A DNA stretch of 64,000 bases from Delphinapterus leucas (lineage: Eukaryota; Chordata; Mammalia; Artiodactyla; Monodontidae): contig NW_022098036.1 of the NCBI RefSeq assembly GCF_002288925.2, forward strand, positions 39,001,124 to 39,065,123, read 5' to 3'. Below are positions 11,816-24,740 of the stretch, one piece after another (the first letter of the stretch is position 1; each line of letters opens with the position of its first letter). Made by a program: the position numbers and the translations under genes. The notes beneath the pieces were generated by a model. It was not told the DNA's origin. It searched no databases and was given only the letters and a program-made list of their open reading frames with translations.

Positions 11816-13430
11816 ATAAGTTTATTATTTTTTTTTCTCAAAGACAATCTGTTTTACTATGTTTTCAAGGTGTCAACTTGAAGTTAAAAATAGCTACTTT
11901 CTCATTCACTGCTATAAAGTTAATAGGAAAAACAAACTACAGTTGAAATATATGAGTTCAAAATGAAACTAATAGTTGGAAAACTTATCTAACCAAACTA
12001 AAAAGTAATAGCAAGTGAGAACAGCTTGAATTTCCACTTTACTGCCTGGTTTCCTCTAACTGTGGTTAAACCGTCACTTGCAATTCTTCAAATGACAAGT
12101 AATAGAGACCAGCCTAAACAAACCCTTTTCAAAAAGTACTTTTTAGTATAGATACTGATAAGCTTAATGGTTTTAAGAAACAAAAACTCTCTAGGTGTCA
12201 AGGGTAGCCAGGTGAATGCATCTTTGAAGTTTACTTTTTTCTTTAGATCTAATACTTTAGAGAAGTAGCCGGGGAGCTTCTGTGTCTTCTGCTGTCTGGC
12301 CCAAGTGTGATCTGTCAGAGAAAGTACACATCACAATTCCTACAAAAGTGCCTAAGGAGGGAGATACAGAGAGCCTCCATCCACATTTCAATCAAATGTA
12401 TACACACTTTATTGCACAAATTTACCTGGGAATCTTACTAAAGCATTATATCACATAGTATAAGGAAGCATATATTCAAAATGTCCACTATCACTCATTC
12501 CTCTATAATATTCTGGGAGTTATGCATAACATTTGTGTTTCTAGTGAGATAATGACAATTTAATTTGAATGTTTAGTATCCCTCTGCTGCCTATCTTATT
12601 TAATGTCAACATTACCATATTTCGTCAATTCTAAAGCACACCACCACTCATTTTAACATCTCTGTAATCAAGATGCATCTCATAATTAATAACTTCTAAC
12701 TGTTGTTGGCCCAGGACGCAATTGTAATATAATTTTCATTGCTGGTGCCTGCATGAACATCTTAATTATTCCTCTTGATAGAGCTGGACAATGGCAATTC
12801 CCTGACCTTTTAGTCAAGAAAATTTTTAAGGATCACTTGAAGGCATATAAATCCTAGACATTGTCTAAAAGCCTTGCTTTGACATGCTCTTGTAAGATCA
12901 ACAGAGTGCCAGCTTCAAAGCTTACAACTTCAAAGAAAATCTCAGAAACAATAGTGGAGAACTCTTGTTGGCACAGAGGACAATACTGTGTGGAAAAAAA
13001 AGGATTTTGACAATTCTGAGTAGAAAAATGACTTGGAAGAGTTAAATTCTGAATGTGAAAGAAGTTTTAGGAATGCTTTCTATTTTGCTTATGTTCTCCT
13101 TTTCAGAAGAGTAAACTATGATCTTTAAAATTTCTAAGTAAATCTAAAGTAACTTTTTCAGTTGGTTCAAAATAAAAATTCTAAGAGATAGGAAAACATT
13201 ATGTTATAGTTTAATAGAGTTTTTCCCTTTCTTAGTGAAAGGTCAAATAATGGTGCATTCTACAATCAAAGTTGACATAGATTAGTAATAATCTAAGCTA
13301 AAGATGATCAGAGGCTTCCACAGCATCTTCACTCCTTGTATCCAATTAATTACAAGACTTTGTCAATTTTGCTTGTGGAATATAATTTTAATCTGACTGC
13401 CCTCCACCATCTCCATTGTTTCTTCCCTAA
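11816..13430. other. Intergenic unique sequence
   Basis: About 1.6 kb of A+T-rich DNA with no recognised repeat and no frame of note. It may include conserved noncoding DNA, which cannot be judged from one species. Confidence 0.45.
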
Positions 13431-13806
13431 TTATGATCATCGTAATTTCTTCCAAGATTGTTAATAGTGTTTTATAGCTCCCTTTGTCTTGGTCTCTTCC
13501 CAGCCCAATTCATCCTTAACAACTGAGTGATCCCCACAAAATACAGTTATATTCAGGTCACTACTCAGGTTGCAGACCCTCAATAGCTCCCTATTTCCTA
13601 AAGCACAGTTAATGAATGTACTGTGTGTCTTCTTCCCACATGTCCATGGCTAATCAATCAAGGTGTTTTTTTTTGTTTTCTCTCCTTTAGTTTCTATTCT
13701 CAGTAAGGACAGGTTTGTGTCTACCTTGCCAACCACTGAATTCCAAATCCTTAGCATACCACTGGCATATAATATGATCTCAATAAATTTTTGGTGAATG
13801 AATAAG
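13431..13806 (+). mobile_element. L2 LINE 3' fragment (copy 1)
   Basis: Sense L2 fragment ending in the diagnostic L2 3' tail near 13765-13806 ('ggcatataatatgatctcaa', then 'taaatttttggtgaatgaat'). Upstream text such as 'cctcaatagctccctatttcc' matches the L2 ORF 3' end. Ancient and broken. Confidence 0.7.
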
Positions 13807-13869
13807 TAAGCCAAATTTGCTTCATAATCCATCTAAACACCAAACTCCTGGAGGCAACTATCTATCTCT

Positions 13870-14242
13870 TGGAATTGGCGCTTAAAGTTAACAATCCCAA
13901 ACCTTCAGGACAAAATCCTAAACTCTTTAAGATAATAATCAAGGTCATTAAAAGTCTATAACTCTGTTCTTTTACAGTCTCATCTTTTGTTTCTCTCCAT
14001 CATGAATCCTTGTACTTCAACCTCATCATACCACTTGACATTACTTGAATAGTCTTGCCAAATTTCATAACTTCTGCCTCTGTGCTCCCCTCATACTGCT
14101 AACTCAACATTATTACCCCGAGTTAATTGAATGTGTCCTTTTGCCCTTTTAGAAAGTGAAGGAATTATGCCATAGTCATTTTTTATGCCCTGAATGCCTA
14201 GCATCATTTCCATCACAAAAATGTGCTGAAGTAAAATGTTTA
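13870..14242 (+). mobile_element. L2 LINE fragment (copy 2)
   Basis: A second sense L2 piece follows. It restarts at an earlier point of the L2 consensus ('acaaaatcctaaactcttta', then 'aaggtcattaaaagtctata') and runs into the 3' region. The restart shows this is a separate insertion from copy 1 and not its continuation. Confidence 0.6.
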
Positions 14243-14668
14243 TGGATGACTGTATTTATGTTTCCTAGGGCTGCCATAACAAATCACACAAACTTGGTGG
14301 CTTAAAACAGCAGAAATGTATTCTCTCACAGTTCTGGAGGCCAGAAATCTGAAATCAAGCTGTTTGCAGGGCTGTGCTCCTTTCAAAGGGTCTAGGGGAG
14401 AATCCTTCCTCTCCTCTTACAGCTTCTGGTGGCTCCAGATACTTCTTGGCCTCCATAATCACCGGTCTTCTCTTTTTTTTTGTGTCTCTCCTCTGTGCCT
14501 CTCTTATAAAGACGCTTCTCATTGGATTTAGGGCCCACTCAGATAATCTCATCTTGAGATTATTAGTTTAATTACATCTGCAAAAATCCCTTTTCCAAAA
14601 TAGATTACATCCATGGGTTCTGGGATGTGGACATATCTTTTTGAGAGCCACCATTTAACCCACTAAAT
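14243..14668 (-). mobile_element. MaLR-type LTR (MLT1-like), antisense
   Basis: Solo LTR of the mammalian apparent LTR retrotransposon (ERVL-MaLR) group in reverse orientation. On + it reads 'tttcctagggctgccataac' (LTR 3' end), then 'ctcacagttctggaggccag', then 'cccactcagataatctcatc', then 'acatatctttttgagagcca' near the LTR 5' end. It is nearly full length (~420 bp) with moderate divergence. No internal region is attached. Confidence 0.85.
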
Positions 14669-15740
14669 GACTGTCTAGCATACACACTTTCCCCACAAAT
14701 AGTTCTAAAGGTGTGAACTCAATAAAATGTAAAGGTAGACCTTACAGGGACCAGGTACAAAAAGACCACATATTTTGAATAATACTAATATGTACTCATG
14801 TTGCTTAAATCTCAGGCTAATGTTGACATTTGCATTATTGCATTTTTATTGATGTTAAAATTATGGCCATTCTATGGTGTATCACTAAAATGCAAATAAG
14901 TGGTTCTATCTATTACAGACTTTGACAGATTTTGAAATATGATCTCATCTCTCCACATTCAAAGTAAGCATGCATTTTATTCATAGACTTTCCAAAGATA
15001 AGTCAATGATTCTAAAATATATATATGTAGTTATACAGATATCTATCTATCTATCTATCTACGTATCTATGTATCTATGTATGAGTGTTAATATCAGCTT
15101 CCTGCTATTGCTAACCCTAGGGAACATTTCCATCTCTTGTTGGTTTCCTTTAACCTTGCCCACAAATTTTAAATAATCCCTCCATTAATTTCTCTTTAAT
15201 CTCTTATTTTGAGTTTGACACTTTTTCCCTTCTAGGATCCAAAAAACGTGATTTGGCATCAGGAGTGACTGCAGGAAATTAACCTTTCAAATGGGATTCT
15301 GTAATTGAGTTGCTAACACATTCGTGAAGGATGCAGATAACCTCCCTGCCGTAGGAAAATATGACAAGTCATTGTGGCATGTAGTGGCACGACTATTACT
15401 GAAATTATCACCTATCATGGCATAGAATAGAGAGTAGGTCGAGGGCAAAGTATTTTGAGATCAGGTGACTGTGACACTTCATCACTTTGGAGACAATGGT
15501 GATTACAAAATTGTGGCTTGAGCTGGTTATTTCTGACTATTCTCTAGTGTGTAAAGAGAAGAGGACAAATTGAAAGGCTTGAATGCCAGAGTCATTGCAA
15601 AGAGGAAAATCACAAAACCCTTATGGTTAAAGGAATGTCTTATCCGCTATTGCTGCAGAGCGAATATGGCTGAGCATCAAGCCCACGGCCTGACTCTAAG
15701 GGTTGCAAAGTTGTGGTGCCAATTAAATATGCCGCCTTGT
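14669..15740. other. Intergenic sequence flanking the ERVL fragment
   Basis: Mostly unique A+T-rich DNA with one tetranucleotide microsatellite (listed separately). 15560-15740 may be an extreme, unrecognisable edge of the ERVL pol remnant that follows. Confidence 0.4.
15038..15083. repeat. (TATC)n microsatellite
   Basis: Tetranucleotide run 'atctatctatctatctatct', continuing with CGTATC/TGTATC variants to about 15083. The interruptions suggest limited current polymorphism except in the first pure block. Confidence 0.9.
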
Positions 15741-15744
15741 CAGG

Positions 15745-17110
15745 TCTTTTAGGCCCATTTGATCTGGTGAATAAGAAGTAGCAAGCACCCTAGATGCTTT
15801 ACTAAAACACATACATGCCAAAGGATGGGAGGTAAACCCCATAAAAGTGCTAGTTTCTTCATATAAGTGAAGTTTGTAGGCCTCCTCTGTGTTGTCTGTA
15901 GTGTGTGGTGAGACTCCTTCTAAAATGAGAGGTACATTGTACTGCCCACCACAGAGAAAGGGGCACAGTTTGATGGATCTCTTTGGGTAGCAGGGACCAC
16001 ATATGTTACATTTGGGCATGTTGCTCCAGTTTAATTACTGAGTAATCCATAAGGCAGTTTTGAGTGGTACTAAGAGCATAAAAATGTTCTGCAGCAGGAA
16101 CCGGTGTGGTGCAAACTGCCTCGCCACCTAGGCCTTAGGACCCAGGAGACCAGTTTGTATTCAAAGAGTTTGTGGCAGATGAAGAGGATCTGTGGAGTAT
16201 CTGGTGAGCCCTGATAGGAAAGCCCTAGGATTTTGGAGTAAGTTCATGTCCTCTTCTGCCATTAACCATTTTCCATTTGAAAATAAGCTCCTGGCTTGCT
16301 TTAGTAGAGACTGAAGAACTGATCGTGGCACACTGAGTGACTGTGCACTCTGAAGTACCCACATTATGGTCCACAGGGTCATAAACTTGTATATGTACAG
16401 CAGTATTCCTACGTTAAATGAAAATGGTCTGAATAAGACAAAGCTTTAGCAGATCCAGAAGGCTCTACAAAAATGAATGAGTGGGTAGCTCAGAATCCCA
16501 TGGTATCTGCTTCTACCGCTTTGTCACTTCTTTCTCGACTTGCATCCCTGGCTCAGCACTGTATGCTAGCACATGCCTGAAAGTTGATAGGCACTGCATC
16601 ACAGTTCCACTCAGAGGTGGCCCTGAAAGACAGTGGCTAAGGAAAATCCTCCAAAAGAACACAACATCTACTTGTCTAGTTGGCAGGGAAGGAGAGATGG
16701 CCTGAGACGCAGATCTATGCGGATTCATAAGAATGGCTAGCAAGTTTATTCCATCAGTTGGTCAGGGACCTGGAAAGAACAACGTTGGAAGAATGGTAAC
16801 AAAGAGTAATGGGGAGGAATGGAGATGAGCTCTTCACAATTTGATAAGTAAAGCTTTTCATAAATCAGTGAGCAAGATGACCTGACCCATGAATATCAGT
16901 CAGTTTTTAATCCCAGCCACTCTTAATGTTTGTTGAATGAGCCCATGAACAAAGTGCCAAGGGGGCAGGGATGGAGGCCGTACATGGACTCCACAATATG
17001 GACTTTCCCTCACTTATGCTGAACACTAGCTACTCTATTCCTCTACACCCCACACACAGTCTCTCAATTCATCCCTGAACTTCATCGCATCCCTGGGAGA
17101 AAGGCCTACC
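15745..17110 (+). pseudogene. Decayed ERVL endogenous retrovirus pol fragment
   Basis: A sense-strand remnant of class III (ERVL) pol. In order it shows colinear text of the reverse transcriptase C-terminal half (about 15745-16300, e.g. 'aagcaccctagatgctttac' and 'ggtagcagggaccacatatg'), the RNase H region (about 16680-16800, around 'gcagatctatgcggattcat' and 'gtcagggacctggaaagaac'), and the start of the integrase region (about 16930-17110, around 'gcccatgaacaaagtgcc'). Stop codons and frameshifts occur throughout and no frame exceeds ~75 codons on +. gag, the protease and the LTRs are not recognisable nearby. It is a non-functional fossil. Confidence 0.8.
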
Positions 17111-17510
17111 ACTGCAGATAGGAAAAGTTGAAGCAACAGAAAGACTGGTGCTCGAAAGACAAATGTTACCCACTTTACATGGTGCCCAGAGACTTATCCT
17201 CCTCCCTGCCAAGTCCTTACAGTGATATTTTATAATGATATGAGATTGGTTTTCTACTTGTTTCACATTTTACATAGACGATAAGAATTCAGGTCTTTCT
17301 AGAAGAGAGGCATTTTTGTGGAAACAACTCTTTGCTGAGTTGTCATTTTTAAAATTTACTTGACTTGATGCTGTAAATATCTGAAAAATTCAGCAAGTTG
17401 CAGAATACAAATATTTCTGCCTACATGAACCTTGAAGGTGTTCCAAATAACCTCTTAGCTTTCTAAAACCCATGCTTTTACCCTGCATTTGTGTCAGTTG
17501 AAATGCCTTT
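17111..17510. other. Intergenic unique sequence
   Basis: No gene or repeat was recognised between the ERVL remnant and the MIR. Confidence 0.45.
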
Positions 17511-17705
17511 ATCAATTTAGAAAACTTTAGATTGGGAAACACCACCTTAGAAGTAATCTAGATGATGGGTTTCATTTATAAATAGAGAACGTGGATCTCA
17601 GTTATATACACTGATTTGATGAAAGTCACACAGACCTGAGAGTTAGGACTTAGACCCACTCTCCTGTCTCCCGGCTACTCAGATAACACAGGCAGGGATG
17701 TTTGC
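17511..17705 (-). mobile_element. MIR SINE, antisense
   Basis: Diverged reverse-oriented MIR. 'gatgaaagtcacacagacct' and 'ttaggacttagacccactct' correspond to the MIR core and tRNA-like head. There is a gap in the 'gaggaaactgag' part. Confidence 0.65.
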
Positions 17706-20235
17706 CTGGCCTCTCTGGAGCATACTCCACAGCTGTCATGAACAAACCAACAAATCTAATTAGTCAACAAAAAATTAATAAAGAAAAGAAAGCGCCAGGT
17801 CTTTATTGGCATTGTGAGGATCCAGTTTCACATGGTCACTGAACACATCAGAGTAACTTTGTTCTTTCTCTTAGTATATAACGCGTGTGGATGTTAGAAT
17901 CTGATGTGTCACCTGCCAGCAGCTCTGCCCCTTCAGAATTCAGTGCTTTTCACATGAACAGAACTATCCATGAAATCTACTGATAGATGGCCACAATTCA
18001 TTCATTTACCAGGAAATTAGAAAATTAAAGTTTGACAGCAGGTGGGGGGCGTTAAACAGTCACTGTCACTTTTGTCTGTTGAGTTCCAGATATATAGTGA
18101 TGCTGGCCTTGCATAAATTTATCTTTCATCTTTTTATTAAAATTCAGTCTTATAAACTAGCAAAAGAAGAGGAAATTTTTTCTATCTATCTATATATTTT
18201 TTAAATTCAGCAGCAGAAATTTCAGGCCAGTTTCCTCTCCTTGAGCCTTAATTTATTGGTCCCATAACATATTCAGTCTCAGTTTCCTTATTTAGGTTTC
18301 CACAAGTTAGTCACCATTTAGAGTCTGCATTTTTACTTTGTAAGAAGGTTCTATGATCCTTTTAAATTTAGGTTGTTTGAGCTGTGAAAATGCTTACAAA
18401 AATAAACATGCTTTGTTTAATCTGCTCTGGTTGTCGGAAAACTGCACCCGATTCATGCTTTTGTTTTGTTCATTGTCTTTGCCTTTGTTTATTTTTCTGA
18501 TGGAGTAAAGCCTATGACTTCTAGTCTAAACTTTTTTATAATAAGCTTGTGATTATTTTAACTTATTTCCATTATAGTCTATGCCTATCTCATTTAACTT
18601 GGAAAGGATCTTTGGGGATACTTAGGGACTAAAAACTAAAGATTAAATGAATTCTTGAAAACTAAAAACTAAAGGAAAACTAAAAACTAAAGATTAAATA
18701 ATTCTTGAATTTATTGACAGAATATCATAGCTAGATTATTTTTTATTTCCCTATGTCCTAGTCAAGTAATTAGAAAAATTTAAGTCATTGATTGTGTCCT
18801 TTTGAGCCATATAAACTTAGTTATGTATACTTTTAAATGAATCTCTTTATCTGTTAATCCTTGATTGAAGTAAATATATTAAATCAATTCATTAAGTCAC
18901 ATTATTTAACTTAGCATCAGCAATACAAACCAATTTCCAGAAAGACTGCCTTGCTTATTGCTTGGTGCCAGATCGCCTCTTAGGTACATATGGAAAAGTC
19001 CACCTGATTTAGTCAGAAAATTTGTTTCTAACAACTTTATGTCTATTTAAATTGAAAACCCATTACTATTCATATTTCTGAAAGTAATTAAGAATGATTC
19101 CCTCTAAGATCATATGCTTCAATTCCATCTTTTTTCCAAATGCACTAGAATATTAATATTTATTTAAAAGAATTGTTGAAATAGTAGTTTCTTTTAACTT
19201 AGCTTTCTAATCCATTATTAAAGCATGCATAATAATCCAAATATTAGCATATGTAAATTTGAAAATGTGGCAGTACATACTAAGCCATTTACTCCAACAT
19301 TTGGGGAGTAATGCATGTAAGACCTGGTGCTAATTCTAACTTGATTAATATCTGGCTCATCAGTCTATGCATTTCCATTTTCAGTGTTGATGTGTATAAA
19401 CAACAGGTGTTATGCCAATCCACATCCAATAAATGTTTTTTCTTTACACCATTACTTTCATCATAGGAGAAGAGTTGTGTCTGTCTACGTAAACACATGC
19501 ACATACACCAACCGTTAAGGAAAATGATTTTAAATCAACTAAAATACAGAGACCCCAAAATCCTGTAGTAACAGGGTCTGAGATAAAGAGGACACATTCA
19601 AAGAAAAGTGTTCTACAGATTACCAATTGCACCGTTGATCAATGAACTTTTTTTTAACAGAAAAATGTACAGAATAAAAACAATATCTCTTAGTTTCTGT
19701 CAGTATAATGGTAATTCTCTTTAATTACCAAGTTAAATGGCAGAGAATATATCAGGATCATTTCTGGATTCAAGGCTCTCATGCTCATGGTTAATAATCA
19801 GAGATGAGAATAAAGTCATCAAAACACACCAGAAATCAGCAGGTGAAAAAACTAACTTGTCGTTATTTTATTCTCATCACAAAATTTTAGGCATTTTTTT
19901 TTTTATTCCTTTGGGAAAGTCTGACTAAAAAAAGTAAACCCTGTTTCAAATTTAGAAATTCTGAGGGATGGGGTTTGCCAGTTTACTCTAGAGACTTACA
20001 AAAAGACAGACTTTTGTGAAAAATCATATCCCCGGCATCTCAAAGCATATATTTGGTAATTGTATACTGACCCTAACCTCTTTGGTCCTCTCTGGGATAT
20101 TGCCTCACACAATAGTCCCCATTCTTGGGCATTTTCAACCTATTCTGCTCCAAGAGCTTCTTTCTGTCTTCCTTCAGGCATGTATAAGCCTCCTTCATTC
20201 TGAAAATAGCTTTCCACAACCAGTCTCCTCTCTAG
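17706..20235. other. Intergenic unique sequence with a small local duplication
   Basis: About 2.5 kb of A+T-rich DNA free of recognised transposons. It includes a partial TATC run near 18181-18200 and the tandem duplication listed separately. No coding support was found. Confidence 0.45.
18628..18709. repeat. Local imperfect tandem duplication (~31 bp unit)
   Basis: The unit at 18628-18659 ('actaaaaactaaagattaaa' then '...attcttgaa') recurs at 18679-18709 with a 1-bp indel. A partial third copy of the unit start lies at 18661-18675. The structure looks like replication slippage. Confidence 0.85.
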
Positions 20236-20410
20236 CTACTACTGCTCCTCTCTCGTTCCCTTCTCCAACCAGCCTTCTTGAAAGAACATCTATATTGGTT
20301 GACTTTTTCCTCAATATTTATTCTCTCTTTACCCCCTTACAAACCTGGTTCTACTTCTACCACTTTACTGAAAACTGCTCTCATTAAGGTCACCAAGAAG
20401 ATTCTTCAAG
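20236..20410 (+). mobile_element. L2 LINE ORF fragment
   Basis: Short sense L2 fragment recognised by 'ctgaaaactgctctcattaa' followed by 'ggtcaccaag', part of the L2 reverse-transcriptase region. The pyrimidine-rich sequence upstream (20100-20235) may belong to it. Confidence 0.6.
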
Positions 20411-20903
20411 AAGTTAGGAGGAGTAACTGTGTTAAAGGCTGTTGAAACCTGAATTGGATGGTAATTGAATCTAGACCTCCAAATGGGGCATTTAGAAGAA
20501 AGGCAATCTAGGCTTTTCACTGGGGCATGTCTGGAGGTCATGAAACAGTCGGTGCCCCCCAAAGTGAGGAGGCCCTTTTAACATTCTGAAATGTATGCCC
20601 TCTGATTCAAAGAGAGGCTAAAACTCAAGAATGTCACCCAGTTAAGGCAGCAGAGAATCATTCTGAAATAAACAAGAAATCTGGAAATTTCACATATTTT
20701 AAGGAAAAACTATTACCCCAAATGTACATAATTCAACTGAGAAATGAAGCAAAATTAACAGCTCAAGAATAGGGAACTTGTAAGAATTTATATAAAATGA
20801 CAAGAATGAAACAAGGCAAAAATAGAAAAATAGTCTAAAAGAATCAAAATTTCATTACAAAACTAGTATCAAAAATGAATATTGAAAAAGAAGCTATGTA
20901 GTA
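20411..20903. other. Intergenic unique sequence
   Basis: Nothing was recognised. Confidence 0.45.
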
Positions 20904-20913
20904 TAAAGATAAT

Positions 20914-21129
20914 TTTTTTTTTTTTTTTTTTTTTTTTGCGCTACGCGGGCCTCTCACTGTTGTGGCCTCTCCCATTGCGGAGCACAGGCTCCGGACGCGC
21001 GAGCTCAGTGGCCATGGCTCATGGGCCCAGCTGCTCCACGGCATGTGGGATCTTCCTGGACTGAGGCACGAACCCGTGTCCCCTGCATCAGCAGGCGGAC
21101 TCTCAACCACTGCGCCACCACGGAAGCCC
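20914..21129 (-). mobile_element. CHR-type SINE, short form
   Basis: Antisense copy with a long T run (about 20912-20937), body variants 'gcgctacgcgggc' and 'tggactgaggcacg', and head 'accacggaagccc'. The near-perfect duplication TAAAGATAAT / TAAAGACAAT lies at 20904-20913 and 21130-21139. Confidence 0.93.
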
Positions 21130-21139
21130 TAAAGACAAT

Positions 21140-21590
21140 ATTTTAATAAATCATCTGGGTCAAAAAATAATAGATTATGCAGACAAGGAGCAGTACATGA
21201 ATGTGGTACCCAAAAGGAAGAAGGTTGTAAAGTTCAAGCTGACCAAGGAGATATGCAAATAAGTCATGTCTAAAAATTTATAAGGGTTTAAACCTCCCAA
21301 TAAGGAGAAAGATTTTCATATGGAATAAAAAATTAATATAGATACAATTACATGCTTTTTCCTACAGCTACCTCCATAAATATATAATTCACATATTTTG
21401 GCCTCTGGGCCAAGATGGTTCCAAGTAATAGAAATAATAGATAACTCCCTATTATAGAAACTGAGAGTTTGGTTTTTTTTAAAGGTGGAGAAATATATCA
21501 AATAGTACAAACTTTTAAAAAGTAGTTTTTGTAGTTTGAGCAGAATTCAAGGCAAAACAAAAAAACAACAAACAAATATTGAAAAATACA
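21140..21590. other. Intergenic A+T-rich sequence
   Basis: No family could be assigned. It may be the edge of the decayed L1 that follows. Confidence 0.35.
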
Positions 21591-23230
21591 CAGCCCACAA
21601 TGAGGATGTTAGTTATGGACCTTTAAGTGCAGAAGACATAAAAATATGTAAAGCAAAATGTCCTAGGAATATAAGGATTCATTGATTAAAAATGCAGTAG
21701 AAGTAGGAGACCACATTACTCTATGAATCTTTGACAAATTAAAGCAAAGCATGAATAAAGGTACAGATGTGAATCATATGATTAGAAAATTTGATTTCAG
21801 AAATTGCAGATGTGTCATTTTGTCCTACAGTTGAGAACACCCTCTTTTCAGAATCCATGGAACATTTGCAAAACCTAACATTAAAGTAAGCCATAAAATA
21901 CATAATACAATCCATATATTCTGACTACATTGCTATAAATATAAAACATAATGTTTACAAGTTTAAACGTAGCAACTTGAAAACGAAAAATTACTCTAGT
22001 GCTTAAATTACAAAGTATTTAAGACAGGAATTCACAATAGAGGGAGGGGTTTTATTTCATTTGTTTTGGAATTCAAATAAAATGTGTAAGTGTAAGATTT
22101 TCATATTTGTTGAAGAGATATGACTTAAAATTTTGAGAAACACTGATTCAGAATTTAAATGAATATACTATGTATGAAAACTCATAGGTACAAAGTCAAA
22201 CTTGAAGCGATCCTTCAATGTTTCTATTATAACCAATAAGAATTAAAATAGATTATACATATGCTTAAAAAGGTAGAAAGAGAACACAACCATCTAAAGA
22301 AATTAAGAAAAGATAATTAATATATTCACTTATGGATATCAATTCAAAAGTCCTAAGTAAAATGTTCAACAGATTTAAAATATACTTCAAAATGATTAAT
22401 GAAGGAAAGGATAGATTAGTGGGAGAAAAACTACTACCTTTGTATTATTAAGTCAAAGAAGAACAATGTTGAAAAAAATTTTACTAAACTGGAAAGATAA
22501 ATTATCAACATTATCAAGAATTTCTATTTCTAACTAACTGCTGGTCTTATACTTAATGGAGCACTTCTATTAAAGTTAAATTTAGGAGTGAGGTGGCCTG
22601 GCATCACTACTTCCATTTATTTACATTTTTTTTTTCTGGAATTCAAACTAATACTATGAAACAAACCAAAAATGAGGGAAAGAAGGAGGAGAGGGAGGGA
22701 GAGAAGGAAGGAGAGGAAGAGAAAGAAGGACACAGTAAGAGAACAAGAAAGAGAAAATAAGTGGTATAGATATTGGAAAAGACAAAAATCTAGTTGGAGT
22801 TAATGGGATTATCATGTCAGTGCCCTAAGAAAATGTTAGCTAGTAACAACAGCAACAACAAAGAAACCACATAATTTTTATGAAAACAAGAGCAAACTAG
22901 AAAATATTACAAAGCAAAAGATTAAATGGATAGGCATTTACTTTCTACTGGGTTTTTTGGTAAGATTCAGTATGGTAAAAATATAAATTCCCCCCAAATT
23001 AATTTATATACTAAAGTTAATTCAAATAAAATTCTTAACAGAACTTATAAACAATCTTAAAGTACTTCTGTGGTGCTTCTGGAAGAATACATGAACAAAT
23101 ATTGCAAGAAAAAATATAAATAAAAGAATATTGAGAAGGAAATGGCCTTACTGATATTAAAACATAATTGTAAAGTGGCAGTGGTTAAAACGCTGAGGTA
23201 TGAGAATAGTCAAGTCAGTGTTACAAAATG
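21591..23230 (+). mobile_element. Very decayed L1 (L1M-type) ORF2, sense
   Basis: Colinear but heavily diverged L1 ORF2 text: endonuclease region around 21840-21960, RT region around 22545-22620 ('cttatacttaatggagcact'), and C-terminal region around 23130-23200 ('gtggcagtggttaaaacgct'). The order and spacing fit a sense-oriented L1 with internal gaps. Stops are everywhere. A GA-rich block interrupts it at 22673-22757. Confidence 0.55.
22673..22757. repeat. GA-rich low-complexity tract
   Basis: Purine-only stretch of GGGA/GGAA/GAAA units over about 85 bp, broken by 'cacagta' near 22730. Confidence 0.85.
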
Positions 23231-24740
23231 AAAAACCTGTTTTTAATGTTTGTACTTTGTACTTTTAATCATATATGAATCATCAGAGGAGAAATTTATT
23301 CTTCATCCCCAGGAACTTGCAGTGAGGTGAACAGTTGTGTCTGAAACATTAGGCAAATCCAAATAAGGACCTTCTGAACAAACACACATACAAAAGTAAT
23401 CATGTTTCTATGCAAGTGAAGGAATGAAAGCACTTAATGAGATTGAGTAAAGGATGAATGAAGTGTAAGGAGAAAAATTCAAAATTTAAATATATAAAAA
23501 AGGGCACAAAAAAGTAATCCTATACTTCTGGTAGATGATGAGTAAAGGAAATTTGCCAAATAAGAGTTACTGGTAAAACATTAAAGTAGTAAAATGTCTT
23601 TAAAATTTTTATTTTTCAAATATTTGTGGTACAAGTAAGTAAACATGATAAAAGATCACCTTTTAAATGATTTGATCATTTAAACAAATGCATCTCCTTT
23701 TTATTATTTAACTTTATTGCAAGTAGCAGCTTCTGAAGCATTAGCTGCAGGATTGTGTTATAGTCTTTGGTAGCTCTTTAAAGGTAAAACAAGGCTTACC
23801 TTGGAATGTAGTAATTTATCATTAAGGGCTCTCTACAAAATTAACTTTAAAAGTCAGACATGAAGACTTATGTCCAAAAACTTATCAGAAGATAAGCTTT
23901 CGGCCTAAGGACTTCATAGGAGAAAGCATTGACCTTGCTCTGGCAGTTTTTAGATAGCGCTTCACTTATAGACAGAATAAATGAAATATGATGCTTGTCA
24001 TATCAGAGTTTATTTTGCAACCTTAAACACTACAGGTGGAGCATGACTTTTTTTTTGGAAGATTAAAACATGATCATGAGAATTGTTCCAGAGACGATTC
24101 TGGTCAGAAAAATTATTCTAGTGGGAACTCTCTCCACAGAATCCCTTTTTCTCAATGTTTTTCTTGGCCTGGGACAACAATTTTTCAAATCAGTCCTCGA
24201 CTCACCTCCCAAGTCGCTTTTCAAAGACTTCCCTGGAGGCAGGATAGAGGAGTGGACAGAGGCCCAGCCAGAGGAAAAGGAAACTGATTTTGATAATAGT
24301 GTGTTATATAGCTTTGTATAAGTTTATTTCTTTCTCTAAAAAGGGAAGATGATGCCCTCTCTGCCCAGCAGCCCAATATGCTGGCTCTGATTTTCTTCAT
24401 TCAACATTTACCTACCCCATAATATTACTTAATTATTTCAATGTGTTAAGAATGAGGGACCAATATATTTATTTTATATTCCCCACAGTTTTATCATGGG
24501 GCTAAGAGCTATAGTAAGGTACTTAATACTTCTGTGGATTGTCACAAACTTTGAATTGAATGAGAATTATAATTGCATATTATTCATGTGGAATTGAAAC
24601 ACTTCTAAGAGTCTAAGTTGATAAGCAAATATAAGATTTTATTACTATATTTACTCTCAAAATAATAGAAGTCAGAGGTTCACTATAGCTTATGTCTCTC
24701 TCCTTTGTTTTGTTTATCTTATTTAGTCCAAAAGTATCGA
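23231..24740. other. Intergenic sequence, no gene recognised
   Basis: A+T-rich unique DNA. Two overlapping 83-codon frames at 24036-24321 (+) show no domain. The C+T/G+A balance is ordinary. Confidence 0.4.
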
